Assembly: GCA_028564705.1 (NCBI GenBank)
Contig: JAPXFQ010001395.1
Span: 1-64,000 of the forward strand
DNA from: Apricaphanius iberus
Lineage: Eukaryota; Chordata; Actinopteri; Cyprinodontiformes; Aphaniidae
Reading direction: 5' to 3'
Length of the DNA: 64,000 nucleotides
In this document: piece by piece, positions 24,991-36,184 of the stretch
How positions within the stretch are numbered: the first letter of the stretch is position 1
Layout: the number at the start of each line of letters is the position of its first letter
Program-made: the position numbers and the translations under genes
The notes under the pieces: model-generated
The model's input: only the letters and a program-made list of their open reading frames with translations
The model's database searches: none
What the model was told of the DNA's origin: nothing

Positions 24991-27900
24991 GGATTATTAT
25001 AGTAAGTCCCCTAAATAAAACCCAGTGCAACCAGCTGAGTGTTGACAGGAAAACAATTGGTCCACTCCCTAAATCTTAACTGAGCTTATGTAAGATTGGC
25101 AAGAAGGCACCATAAGAAGACCCAGCTACAGTTTGACAACAAGTTTGAAAGTATTCAGCCTACATTCTGAGTGGTGGACGAATAACCTCATAGTTCTGGC
25201 AGGAGGCACATAACTTCACTTGGGGTGTGGACTTGTAAGACTCCTTTGTGTGCCAGAGATCACAAGACCAAACCTTGGATCCACCAGAACGAACCACCCT
25301 TATTTCCATTTTCAGCTGTACGCCGATGAGACTATTTTAAGAGTTCACAGCTAGATTTAGTTGGAAAACGGTTACATGGATGCTGTTTCTCTGAGGGCTG
25401 AGGAGGAGCATAAATCATTTTGCATTCAACTGCTGAAGCCTTTACATTTTTGGGTTAAGAGGCATGGGAAAATGAGGGACAAGCAGTATTAGTATATCAC
25501 TGCAGAAATCATGGAATTAGTCAACTGATCTCCGAATGCAATTGATCAAATGTTCCCCAAGTGTAGAGCCAGTGAGGGGGGGAACCTACCTGCTCCCCAG
25601 GTGGGTGCACTTTCAGCCCGGCTCAATGGAAACTAACCCTTAATTCACTCTTTGGGTTTATGGAGACACTGAGAGACTCGAGACTCAAAAAGATCTTGCC
25701 TGTACCCAAAACAATTGGAATTGTCTGGAATTCGGGTCTCTCTGACAGCCTTGGCTTAAAACAAAAGCCAAGGCTGCATACTCCTAGAAGGTGTATGCTG
25801 ACAGAAGCTCCCTGTCCACCCTCCCCACTGCTACTCTCATGGAACTAAAGCTAAAGAGATGAAGGGCTTCTAGTGATTACTGGTGCACACAAACAGCCGA
25901 TCTTGCAATTGTACACGCACACATTCCCTTATCTCAGTGCACTCGCCTCACTCCATTATACTCCCTCCCACTCTGTACAGAAGGTGGTAAGACACGCTGA
26001 CCTACAGCTGTGGTCCCACTGATGCATAGAAGATTCCGACCCTCCCCTTCCTAGTGTTCTCTCATGTTGTGGTTGTCTAAAATATGTGCTTCAGTGCAAT
26101 GAGGTTGGAGTTTGAGGATAAGGAGATGGGTCTAAAATTTAGAAATCATTTCAAATTAATTTTTTGCTTGTCAGTTAAAGAGAGGGGTATTATGCTTCCT
26201 TAAATGAACATGGTACCATTCTATAGCACACTCAAATAAAACTGTTGCCTTAAGTTTGTTTAAAGATCCTTTATATATCCAAATCCACTATTACAGAAAT
26301 TTGCCCTCTTGTAATTTCCATATTTAACGGCCTGATATTCACTGCCTAGACCCCCCTACCCTCTGACATTCGCCCTACCGTATTTTGTATTCCTGGCATC
26401 ATCACATGTGCATGGAGTCATGGTTAGGACTACATTGGTTTTTAGTGACCATCTGCTTGTTAGTCCACTATCAAAAAGGTTTTTGTTCAGAAAGCAGTCC
26501 TCTGTAAAGTGATTTGTGCAAACATAGCAACTCGTTTTGGGCCTAGGGTTGTTTCCAAAGAAAAAGTCCAACCATCTTTCACGAACCATGTCATCCTTTG
26601 GAATCTTATAAAGAGGCCCATCTTTTTGGCATCCCAATATACATTTCTTTGATTGAGACATTTTTTTGATTGAAAAAAGCAAACCGTGTTGAAGGAGAGA
26701 TCGATTAGCACAGAAGATGCAAAGCTGCATCAGGTGTGTAATAGTGGCTTTACAGGAGCAGGTAACCCCCCCCCCCCCCAAAAAAAAAAATTACTACCAG
26801 CCAAAATTTAAAGGTGGATCAAAGATGAGTGGATGAGTCAAAGCAACTCTTCAGGCTTGGGAGGGAGTGGCGACTGTGGCTCAGTGGTAGAGTAGAGTTG
26901 GCTTGCAATTTGAGGGTTGGAGTTGCACATGTCGATGTGCTCCTGGGCAAGGCACTTAACCCCAAAAACATCGTCCTACCAAGCCATGTTGGCTGTCGGG
27001 GTATGAATGTGAGTGTGAATGGGTGAATGGGGCTTCAATGTAAAGCGCATCGAGGGGTCAGTATGACTAGAAAAGCGCTATATAAGTTCCATTTACCATT
27101 AACATTTACCATTTAGGCATGTGTTAGGGTAAAAAATAGACCTAGAAAGAATCACACACAGGGGTCGGAGAGAAATGGAAGTTAAATGAGCTCTGCAGAG
27201 GGAGATAGAATAAAGTTTTGCAGCGGGAGACCAGGAGGACCGTGTCTGTTCTCCTCTCAGCTTCTCAGTCAGTCTCACAGCTCTGTCTCCGGGTCTCACA
27301 GCTCCATCTCCTGATCCAAAGGCTCATCCCCCTGCAGTCTCATTTTATTCAGTCAAACTTCATTAGCATCTTAAAAGAACAGGGTGTCATACAAAGGAAC
27401 ATATGTTTGAAACCAAATGACATTTAAAAAGTACATTTTGAACTATGTGATAAAGGAAAGACATCGTAAGAAAACAATAATACAACATTATTATTTTTCC
27501 CTAACAGCATGTTTTTAATGAGTATGACATGTTGACAATCAACAAGTAAATTTTGCATAATACCTCGCCTTTAGAAAAATAAGTACAGTTAACAGACTTT
27601 TGTCGACCTAAAAATAAATTTAACGTAAACATACGTTTTTTTTTTTTAATTGGGGAGTAGTTTCTCCCATTTGTTCCATTGTTGAGGTGCCAATAGTTAC
27701 CATTGGTAAAAATAGGTTGCTGTTGCAATCATGCTGTGACAGCATCATGCTGTGGGGATGCTTTTCTTCAGCACGAACGGGGAAGCTGGTGCAAATTGAT
27801 GGGATGATGGATGGCGCTAAATACAGGGCGGTGCTTTAGTAATACTTGCTACAGGCTGCAGAGGACTACATTTCTGGTGTTCCTCCTTCCAGAAGAATCC

Positions 27901-30900
27901 CAGCCCTAAATATACAGCCAGAGCAGCAATGAGTTTACATTAATGCAGTCAAGGCCATAGCTGAACTTCTTCTCCTCCAAGCTCAGGGGGTTGAGATATA
28001 CCAGTAGTCTATATTGCTAGACGATTACTGCTATACTGATGGACTACTGGTAAAAAAGGTCAGTCCCTAAATGTAGAAAGCTGGTAGATGCCCCACAAGC
28101 ATTACAGCTGTAACTGTACCTGAACGTGATCAAATGTACTGACTTAGGGGAGCTAAAATCATATGCATGTCACACATTTCAGATTATTTTTCTTAAAAAA
28201 AAACACACACACAAAAAAACTAATGATGTCAAGTTTGGGGTTGTACCGTTATTTAAAAAGATTAGAAAGATCACTACTATTTGCAAGGTGCAATGATGAT
28301 TTTTATTGATGGGGAAAAAAATGAAAAAGCATTTTTGCATGTCGTGGTCCTAAATATAAAAAACAGGATGGTTGGTTATTTTACTTAAAACTGAATAAGG
28401 TGCAATGTATTTGTGTATCAACCAAACCTAATTCCTTTTATGAGGCATAGTGTGGAGAGCGTTATGGTTTATAGTGAGGAAAGTTCACCATTATTGTTCT
28501 GCGTAGCACCTTTAATTCTTCCATTAACTTCATGCTATCTTTGTTTTGTTTAGGATGAGGATTTTAAAGAGCTCGACGAAATGGAAGCCTTCAGTCTTCA
28601 CTCAGCTAAGGTAATGCATCTTTATCGGCAAGATGCCATTCAGTGTTTGTGGTTTATGTAGACTACATGAGAATCTTCTTAAATGTGTCAATCAGGCTGC
28701 TATCATGGAGGAAGAGGAGCAGCAGCGGTCTCAACGTTACTCACCAAGTCTAAAGGGAGACTACGACGTTGAAGGAACTAAAGACCGGAAACATGTACAT
28801 TTTCTTTTCTTTTTTGCTTTGAAACACACTGAGAAATACAGCAAAATGAGAATGGATATTTGCCTTAACTGAAATCTATTAACATGCTTGGCTTCTTAGT
28901 ACTTGCCATTTTAAATACTAAATATTACATTACAAAATGATGTTTCTTGCAGAAAAAGTCCAAACGTAAAGTTCCTCTATCACGTAAATCAAAGTCATCG
29001 TACGGAACGAATGAGGCAAGTGGCTTACTTGAGTTTATTTCCAATGATTAGCATACAAATATGCTGCAGACTTTATTCATGTGACCTTATTACTGGTATC
29101 TTTGCAGGAAGCTTCTGATGACGAAATGACCAAAAAAGATCTGAAGATGCTTGAGGAGGAGGTTGAAGATCCAGATGAGATTGAGATGATCAAAATGGTA
29201 CTCTTTATTTGCACTCACTTTATTCTAGACTCAAGTGTTTTTTTTTGTTTTTTTTTAACCTCTCAAAAAAAAAATTTTTTTTTTTTTTTTCAATAGAAAA
29301 AGCATCTCAAATTTAAAGTTCCCCAAAAATACAAGCGCAAGGTAAGTGTGTTTACCAGACAAATCATTCCAGATTAATGAATCTGTGCAACATTCTCAGG
29401 CTTAACTGTTTCTTAACAGAGCAAAAAGGCCAAGAAGCGATCAGAAGCTGCATCTGATGAACACCTCTCAGAGGCTGCTAAGGTAATTCTGCATCTGTTC
29501 AGCTAGGCATTAGTTTAAAGCACTGAAATAAAACAGGTTTTGGTGACATTAGTAGTTTTCTGATTATACTGTAAGTAGAACAGACTCTAAAATGCCACAC
29601 ATGGAAGCAACCCACCCCACTTCTTAGTTAAAGCATGCTTGAACTTAATTCAGATTTGCCACGTTACAAACATGCTGTTGTAGAAAGAGTTTTATGAATA
29701 GTGTGGAGCTGTGAAGTAGGAGTGATGGTTTAATCAGCCCTTCTTGAGGATTACTTTGTTTAAACCATCAGTTTCCATATGTCACAATTAAGCTCTTCAT
29801 TGGGTTTGTCTACAGCAAAAACAAAAAAAACAAAAACCTTTGTACAATGACCATGTGGAAAAGTTCCAGTGTTATGAATACTTCTGTGTGACTGTACTCT
29901 TATCTTTTTACTACTTCATTCTTTTTTTAGCAGTCACTGTCATGTGATGGTTGTGTGCCAACAGTGCTGATCATCTTTAGCTGCTGATTATCAGCTTTAA
30001 AACTTTCCACCTACTCTGAACATATCACTCTTTTTGTTTTGGAATCTTTGCTTTCATGACACAACCAGAAGAAGACAGAACTATGAAGAAAACCTATATA
30101 TTTCCTAAGAAATGCTTTGAATGTTAAAGTTTATATTGTTACATAATCTCAAACTTCAGTCACGATGATGTTTACTGTAACGAAGAGATTAGGAAGCATT
30201 GATACAGACACACTGGCATCATTAATCCATTAAACTCTGATGTTAGCTGACTAATCCAATGGAATCATGAGCTGCTGTTTTTGCCTGTTTTCTCTTCCCA
30301 ATGGCTCATCGGCACATGCCAGCAGCATGCTGCTGGTCTGGTTTAGCCGCATGCTTTCTTTGCTGACGCACAAACTGCTTCAAACAGTTTCATGTGAATA
30401 AAAACCCTAGTGAAGAACTAAGGACTTTAATGACTAAGGGGTAAAAAAAACCGTAAAGCATGCTACAAACACTTGCTGACTTATTCATCCTCCCTTATTC
30501 AGGCGGCCTGGCAGGCTGCTCAGATGGACGAGCAAGCTGTGGCTGGAGCAGAAGAGGAGGAGGATGAGGAGGATGATGATGATGAAGAACAAGGGGTCAG
30601 TTTCCTTGGTTTGTTTTTTCGAACGACTTTAATGTATACTTGTGTGATAAGCTTCAGTTTTGCTTTTATTTTATTTTTATCACACTTCAATGTTTCAGAT
30701 CATCAAACAGATTTTTAGGGGTGTCCCCGACTAAGGATTTACACATTCAAATAAGAACGGTCGAATGTTTCTATATAGAGTTCCGGACGTAACGTGACAT
30801 GCGATGCTGGCAGGCAGGAAGATGATCAAAATGAATGCAGCAGGCTGGGATTTTGCACCGTCTGAGTTTACGTCCCATTTTATTATTGTATATACCGGGA

Positions 30901-33812
30901 AATTTAAAAGATTAAACATCTCCGACCCTTACCATTCCCCTGGGATACTTTTAAAAAGTAAAAGACCTTTTACCATAGGTGAGATACCCCGACATACCAT
31001 TTCCTGATCAATATTCCCTTGTCCTACTACGAAGCATCGCTTAAAGCAGGTAAACTCGAGGGACATAAATGGACACGATCAGGGTTTGTTATCAAAGGAC
31101 TGTGCGATGGGAGGGTAGGTGGTTCACTTGTAATTTTAGCTACTATGAGCAACATACAGCTAGGTTATGTCTGCCAATATCAGAGTATTAATCAATCATT
31201 GCTTCAGAATAATACATGAAACAGGAAATCATTGTTTCTCTCTTTAGGACACGGACAGTTTATTGGAGTGGTGGTACACAGTAGAAAGTGAGTAAAACTC
31301 TGATCCAATTCCTAAATCAAACAAATGAGATGCACTGAATGTTTTTCCACCTGTCTGTGTGTTTCAGAATGGGATGAACTGCCATCAGATGAAGAGGATG
31401 CAGCCCTCAAAGAGGACGAGTCAAAGTGCGCCCATTTGGTTTTTACCTGCAGTCATTCTGTGTCAACTGATTGGTTATCTTGAGATGCATTTGAAACATT
31501 GTTTAATTTGTAATTTTAATTCAGTTTGACATGGTGCCAATTCACAACACATTTATTCAATGCATTTTACCAGAAGCCAGTGTGTGCCAAACATGCAGTT
31601 ATCAAACAGTGCGCTCACCATCAGTTTCTTTTTATATTTCATTCAAAAGTCAAATATAATGGGTCAAAACAAACTGAAATAAATATAGCTTGACTTAAAA
31701 GGAGCAGAAAAGTTAATCTTATTACACCTGCCCCTTATTACTTAAGGACACACTTGCACTCAATGTTGCTTTTCTACAATTTTCCACATACAACAGTTTT
31801 TCCAATATATTTTTATAATATGTTACAGATCTTTACATGAAGGACATATGTAAATTTTTCCCCACACGTTCAAAATACAAAAACCATCAAATAACTTCTA
31901 ACGATTTCTTTTCAATTCTAAGTTATGTGTATTTAATATTGTAGTTTTCATTTGTTTGTTAAATGCCACAATACTGTTTGATTCTTTTATTTCTCTGTGA
32001 ACTGTGTTCCACAAATTAGCTCCTTTTTTACTGATACGGTGCCGTTCCATTACTTTGGTTCTTGGTTTCGTTAAGACATCTGTTCCTTTCAGATTGTACC
32101 GACTTTTTTTTGTTTTTTAATTTTATTTTTTAATTTTATTTAAAAGGGACAAGGCATGGCACTCGGCCATACCAGAATTAGCTGCAAGCTAAATTTCATC
32201 TGTAGTCCCTAGCAAAACATACAAATAATCCAACAAGCCATAAAACATCAACAAATAATCTTTCAGACAGCCATAAAATGTCACATTGTTAGAGACACAA
32301 TAAAACACAAGAGCAGCAAAAAAAAGTAGCAGCACTAAGATTTCACACTATTAGAAACAGAATAAAACACAAGAGAAATTCAATGTTGAAATAAAACAGA
32401 AAATGCAACAAAAAAAAGTTAAATAATTCTTTTTATTTTTTTTTCCTCCCGCTCTTTTCTTTTTTCCCCTTCCCTTTTGAGATTATGATTTATGGGTACA
32501 TGATTGATTATATTTTAACCATAATTTTATCTTATTTTTGAAACCATTAAAGTTTTTCTGAATGTTTGCTAGCAACATTATACTATTAGCCCCATACACA
32601 AGCTGTAGCATATTGTAATCTAAATATCAAAGAATTTCAACACCCTGCATTTGACAAAAAGATTTGATTGACCTGTCGTTTAATTATTATTGACATTGGA
32701 TTATGAATAACGAAGTACAAAGATAAATTTACAGCAGCTGGAATCTGCTATGTGGATTAGCACAGAAGCTTATAGAGATTTGAATGTTGTCGGATTGGTT
32801 ACTGTTCACAAAGTAACCAACGCTCTGCCCTGTGCCCAGAGGAACTAGAACCTGCTCTTTCTACAGCAAAACGGGCCACTTTGGCTGCATATATTAGAAC
32901 AACCTACAGAGAACAGCTTTGTTGAAGTAAATTAAGAGCTTCTAAAATCTCGCTTCGGTTGCAGGTCATTCGCCAATTTGGCAGAGAAGGTCGAGCGCGG
33001 CCTGCGTCTCTTCAACAAGGTGTTCACCGAGCAAGCCGAGGTCCTGTGGGAGGCCATCATCTCACTCCACGCCCTCGCCGACGACATCAGCGAGTTCCAC
33101 CACAAAGCCAAGATCGCCGGCATCAGCGGGGGCACTACCACCGCGGTGGGCACCGTGACCGCCATCACGGGCTTGGCTCTGGCTCCTTTCACCTTTGGAG
33201 CCTCTCTGCTAGTTACAGCTGTGGGGGTGGGGGTGGCAACAGCCGGTGGGATCACGTCTGCCTCTGCAGCCATCTCTGATAACGTGCACAGCAAGAACGA
33301 CCGCAAGAAGGTAACGCAGGTTTTTGATTGAATAAGACATGAGGATGACCGTTGGGGCGTCCGTGTGTGATACTCATTCTGTTACCGTTTCTTCTGTCCT
33401 TCATTAGATCGAGGTGCTACTGCAGGAGTATGAAGACCGATTGCTGGAGATTTCAAACATCCTCCACTTCGTCAACCAGGGCTTGTACCGACTGCGCGGC
33501 CACCCTTTCCTCCGGTCCGGCACCCAGCACTATTCACAGGACTGGGAAGTTCGCAAGGCAGTCCAGATGATCAGCATCGTGGACTCACCTGTGATGAAAG
33601 CGACAGCGATAACCGACGATGCTGTGGGCTCCCTGCAAAACCTCTTCAAAGGTATGGACAATTACTTCGTCAAGGAAACCAGAGAGTTTAAGAAAAGCTG
33701 CAAGAAGGAGATTGTTGCAGAAATAAGAAAGGTGGCCACTGAGCTGAATGACTGCATCGTGGAGCTGAATACCATCAGAGAGGAGCTTCAGGAAGCTACA
33801 GGACAGGTGTGA
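14869..33812 (+). CDS. Long apolipoprotein L domain protein (gene 1, 32 coding exons)
   Basis: The gene encodes about 1,180 residues ending in an ApoL domain (about 900-1181), a family that associates with intracellular membranes. The ATG at 14869 follows an in-frame TAG (14863-14865). Exons: 14869-14889, 15141-15209, 16485-16550, 18136-18186, 18681-18734, 18811-19725, 19796-19897, 19982-20101, 20497-~20544, 21149-21208, 21310-21345, 21430-21492, 21588-21638, 21716-21781, 21877-21942, 22026-22133, 23433-23495, 24225-24275, 24390-24455, 24559-24612, 24707-24763, 28554-28610, 28696-28794, 28953-29015, 29108-29197, 29297-29341, 29420-29482, 30503-30595, 31248-31287, 31368-31425, 32965-33310, 33408-33812. 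Almost all internal exons are multiples of three in phase 0. In order, the protein has NPFY (80), NPFH (212), DPFP (270), DPFS (288), proline-rich PxxP stretches (about 320-480), six RRxS sites, alternating basic and acidic exons, an acidic run (about 884-899), then ApoL. No signal peptide is seen, so it is probably cytosolic or membrane-associated. Weak points are the donor of exon 9 and possible missed microexons. Confidence 0.85.
18811..19725 (+). CDS. Gene 1 exon 6: large NPF/DPF and Ser-rich exon
   Basis: This 305-codon exon is by far the largest of gene 1. It carries NPFH, DPFPSP and DPFSPTP, which are classic ligand motifs for EH-domain and AP2-type endocytic adaptors, and ends in a proline-lysine stretch (KMPPKLPPKPPNKPRD) resembling SH3-binding sequence. 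The rest is Ser/Thr/Asp-rich and probably disordered. The previous exon (18681-18734) adds a further NPFY. Borders are TCTAG before GAATCA and ATCAC before GTACGT. Confidence 0.85.
19796..20101 (+). CDS. Gene 1 exons 7-8: proline-rich SH3-type region
   Basis: Two exons (19796-19897 and 19982-20101) encode RPPRPLPRARRPK and VPKPPPKPVFNLLPKPVPPP, both with repeated PxxP and adjacent basic residues as in class I/II SH3 ligands. They extend the proline-rich end of exon 6. Both are phase 0 with good GTAAGG and GTATGT donors. Confidence 0.85.
20497..20544 (+). CDS. Gene 1 exon 9: boundary unresolved
   Basis: The exon opens after TTTTACAG and reads ESKPLEPNTNPLLD. The strongest donor (GACAG before GTGTGT, exon end 20540) gives 44 bases and would break the phase-0 frame of exon 10 (21149-21208). 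Ending at 20544 before GTTGAA keeps the frame but uses a weak donor. A missed microexon, an alternative isoform or a base error are the other explanations. Confidence 0.5.
21507..21533. repeat. Poly-C tract in a short intron of gene 1
   Basis: About 27 consecutive C (G on the other strand) lie 14 bases after the end of exon 12, inside a 95-base intron. Length is prone to polymorphism and assembly error. Confidence 0.9.
22140..22740. mobile_element. MITE-like element in gene 1 intron 16
   Basis: The left end TAAAGTGCAACTCACCCC is mirrored at the right by GGGGGTGAGTTACTCTTTA. About 600 bp with no coding capacity. Flanking duplications are not clear, so the superfamily is open. Confidence 0.5.
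24559..24763 (+). CDS. Gene 1 exons 20-21: duplicated GYTPR exons
   Basis: Adjacent exons 24559-24612 (PHDEPKGAYGYTPRKDSK) and 24707-24763 (HKSFEDCGAHGYTPRDKLQ) share the core G-A-x-G-Y-T-P-R-[KD]. Similar size, phase 0 at both ends and close spacing point to a local exon duplication. Confidence 0.8.
24945..24991. repeat. (TA)n-rich microsatellite
   Basis: Imperfect TA repeat at the start of gene 1 intron 21. Confidence 0.9.
26356..26661 (-). CDS. THAP-domain protein fragment in gene 1 intron 21
   Basis: An open frame of 101 residues starts at 26661 on the minus strand. It carries C7-x3-C11 and C48-x2-H51 with 36 residues between the pairs, plus W30 and a downstream HFTEDCF, matching the C2CH zinc-dependent DNA-binding THAP domain (also found in P-element transposases). 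The usual AVPTIF box is only loosely present (LKTNVVLTM). It stops right after the domain, so it is probably one exon of a THAP gene or a P-element-like remnant. Antisense to the host gene. Confidence 0.6.
   Translation of the reverse strand: MSQSKKCILGCQKDGPLYKIPKDDMVRERWLDFFFGNNPRPKTSCYVCTNHFTEDCFLNKNLFDSGLTSRWSLKTNVVLTMTPCTCDDARNTKYGRANVRG
26766..26791. repeat. Poly-C then poly-A tract
   Basis: About 14 C followed by about 11 A just outside the THAP frame. Confidence 0.85.
26869..27115 (+). mobile_element. tRNA-derived SINE with L2-like tail
   Basis: The head contains TGGCTCAGTGG (26877-26887), a good RNA polymerase III box A, and a worn box B near 26914. The body ends in AAAAGCGCTATATAAGTTCC and a tail of CATTTACCATT repeats. 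The GCGCTATATAA tail core is also present at the 3' end of the LINE near 56,263, as expected of SINEs that borrow an L2-type LINE's reverse transcriptase. Confidence 0.8.
27722..28420 (+). mobile_element. Tc1/mariner transposase remnant
   Basis: GACAGCATCATGCTGTGGGG (27738-27757) then ATGCTTTTCTTCAGC and AAATATACAGCCAGAGCAGC (27908-27927) match from memory a widespread fish mariner/Tc1 element near the catalytic-core coding region. Multiple stops and gaps; no functional frame. Confidence 0.55.
29016..29107 (+). other. Gene 1 intron 24 with a GC-AG border
   Basis: Exon 24 ends GAATGAG and the intron starts GCAAGT, the consensus of the rare GC-AG class; it ends TTTGCAG. Both flanking exons keep phase 0, which supports GC as the real donor. 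Confidence 0.75.
31470..32600 (-). mobile_element. LINE 3' fragment in gene 1 intron 30
   Basis: On the minus strand around 31960-32060 the sequence reads KKGANLWNTVHREIKES, the LWNxxxxEIK signature at the C-terminal end of many non-LTR reverse-transcriptase proteins. AAAGGGACAAGGCATGGCAC (about 32144-32163) resembles known teleost repeat sequence. No intact frame. Confidence 0.45.
32965..33310 (+). CDS. Gene 1 exon 31: ApoL hydrophobic core
   Basis: This exon encodes residues 933-1047. It begins with an amphipathic helix region (SFANLAEKVERGLRLFNKVF), continues with ISLHALADDISEFHHKAKIA and then a Gly/Ala/Val-rich hydrophobic stretch containing GLALAPFTFGASLLVTAVGV, the hallmark ApoL membrane-insertion segment (about 982-1035). 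It is phase 2 at its start and phase 0 at its end. GC content is visibly higher than in the upstream exons. Confidence 0.92.
33408..33812 (+). CDS. Gene 1 last exon: ApoL C-terminal helices
   Basis: Encodes residues 1048-1181 after a TCATTAG acceptor. It opens with IEVLLQEYEDRLLEI and contains long charged helices (FKKSCKKEIVAEIRKVATEL; LNTIREELQEA) likely to form coiled coils, as in the C-terminal part of ApoL proteins. It stops with TGA at 33810-33812. Confidence 0.92.
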   Translation: MEVLLQEYEDRLLEISNILHFVNQGLYRLRGHPFLRSGTQHYSQDWEVRKAVQMISIVDSPVMKATAITDDAVGSLQNLFKGMDNYFVKETREFKKSCKKEIVAEIRKVATELNDCIVELNTIREELQEATGQV

Positions 33813-34870
33813 TCGACCTGCATGTTCACGCTGAGTATAGCTCACCCCGGACATCTGCTGGCTGAAATGGAGAACTGCAGCGTTGTTGAACACTGGTATT
33901 TGTAGCTTATCTCTTCTCTTCCATGTTGGGTAAAATATTCCATCTTTGTGAAGCTGATGATCATTTTTGTTGGGATTGTGTCAGAAGTGCTAACTTGTGT
34001 TTAAAGTTTCAATCCTGCACATTTTTTTTTTGTTTGTTTAGAAACACTTGGAACAAGAACTCTGTGTGTTTTAATCACCCTTTATTTCTGAGGTGGATCA
34101 ACCTTTTCTGTATAAATGTCAGTGGGTTTACTTTGTTGGTATTGACTTAGTTTGCTGCACCTTACATTAGAATAGATTCTTTATTAAAGATTTCATGACA
34201 CAAATCCTGACAAATAATGTCTAAACACGTTAAACAAAGGAATGTATTGATTGAATATTAATTACTGAGAACCAAATGGGTGATGGATCATACCAGGATG
34301 TTACTGATGCAGGTTAAAGAACCTTTGACTGTAAATTACACTTGGTTTTAAGCTTTTAAACTGTAAAAAAAACGTATAATGTTCATGAATTTGTCAGTTA
34401 ACTTAAAGCTGTTTCTTTGAAATATTATTTGTATTTTATCTTGTGATTTAGAACGGTATAGGAAGTGACTGAGTTAACTGGTTAAGCTGTCGAGTTTATT
34501 CAGTCAGTAGTTCTGGCAAAAGTTTGAACTCACATTGATGCTGTTTTTATTTTTGAATGATTGCAGAGGATGTTGCATGACAATCCTACCAAAGTCACAT
34601 TATTTTATTGTTTGTACTGAATAATCTACTGGTACTTTACTAAGGGTTTCTAAAAACACTAAAGTGTAGACATTCTTTAATATTTTGAACACCTAGCTTT
34701 TATAAGCCACTTCCAATATAATGCTAACGCCTTTGCTCATATTTTTTGGTCGCATTTTTAACATGAATTAAATGGATTTGTACATATTTTTAACTGCTCT
34801 GTTATACTATATTCAAATGTGTTCATATACTTGATAACCCATTAATAAATGACCTATCTGCACATTTTTA
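33813..34870 (+). other. 3' untranslated region of gene 1
   Basis: About 1 kb of AT-rich sequence after the stop with no frame of note. The AATAAA at 34844-34849 gives a plausible cleavage site near 34,870. Confidence 0.6.
34844..34849 (+). terminator. Polyadenylation signal of gene 1
   Basis: Canonical AATAAA, 1,032 bases after the stop codon. Confidence 0.55.
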
Positions 34871-35334
34871 CCTGGAGGTAAAATGTCTGTTTTATTCAAA
34901 ATTAATTGCTTTGCTGATCATGTGTGTCACATACATAACTCTTCATAATGGAATGTAAATTTGGAAAAGAAATACTGGTACAAAATATGAGCCTAACTTT
35001 CAAATCTATTAGAACAGCACAATGCCTGTTTGGGTCCTTTATTTAAAATAGTGTAATATCTTAGTTTTCATAATGCCTCACAAGTTGATTTTTACATTTC
35101 TTTATGTGCACCAATGAATGTTATTGTAGTTTATTTGGATTTATGGGAAGTGTTTGCTGCTAATAGCAGGATAAATGGTTCAAACGGGATGCGTGCATGT
35201 GATTCACCTCCTTCACCTGGAAATGCCTGAGTAAAAAAAAACTGCAACAGTACGAAGTTTAACTGGGTGGAGTCCACTTCTGGATTTAATTTAGTGTCTC
35301 AGATGTAAGATGTGTGGAGTAAATACTAGTGTTA

Positions 35335-36115
35335 CATACAGGGTTGTCAGATTTACTTTGAAATATAATTCATTACTGACTACAAATTACATAGCAATTT
35401 TTGTAATCAGTAACGTAATCAGTTGGATTACCAAAAACATGTAATCTGATTACTTTCAGGTTCAATAAATATGCACCTTAAGTAAAAGACGGTAACAGAA
35501 TTGATCAATAAATTACATTTTTATTTCATTACATCTACGAAAACCTTTTGCTCTCAGTAAAGCTTTCCTTTGTGAATGAACTAAAAACTTTATATGTATT
35601 AGTAAGTAGTTGCTCTCTTAGAAAGTCTTTGCTGTGACTATCCGTTTTTCAGAAAATATCCCCTTATTAACTTGTTTAACTCTTTTCTCACATCACATTA
35701 AATGTTTACAACTAAAAACATTCCTAAAATAGTTTTCTATCTTTTCTCATATTTCTCTCTGAATATTTCTTATATCTACAACATGTCTTTTAAAATCTCA
35801 ATAAATCTGTAAATAAGAATCAGTTTAAGTAAGTTTAAATAAGTCTATAAACATATTTATATATTTTTTTCAACATTTTTTTTATTTCCTCAACACATTA
35901 AAATGTTCAAAACTCATTAAACAAAGGGTACGGAAAAATTAAGTCACACTTTCATAAACAAGTTATGTTTTCATGATAAAATATAACCTTGTAATCCCCA
36001 ACAATAACTGTAGTCTGATTACGCCATTTTTGTGTTGTAATCTGGTCTGATTATAGTGACTTGATTTTTGTAATCTGATTATGTAATCCAGATTACATGT
36101 AAACCGTCACTACCG
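35335..36115. repeat. DNA-transposon-like repeat with GTAATCTGATTAC motifs
   Basis: TGTAATCTGATTAC-type motifs recur in both orientations at both ends (about 35,380-35,455 and 35,995-36,095) around an AT-rich interior. I recall this pattern as a common fish MITE family. Exact ends and target duplications were not resolved. Confidence 0.5.
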
Positions 36116-36184
36116 TCACAACCAAACCATATCTGTCCAGACACACAAATCTCTCATGGTAAAAACTTTCATCATAACACCAGA

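Noticed and set aside
32932..33306. 124-residue minus-strand frame opposite ApoL exon 31
   Set aside because: Mirror of a GC-rich coding exon; the plus strand encodes a recognised domain with correct splice borders.
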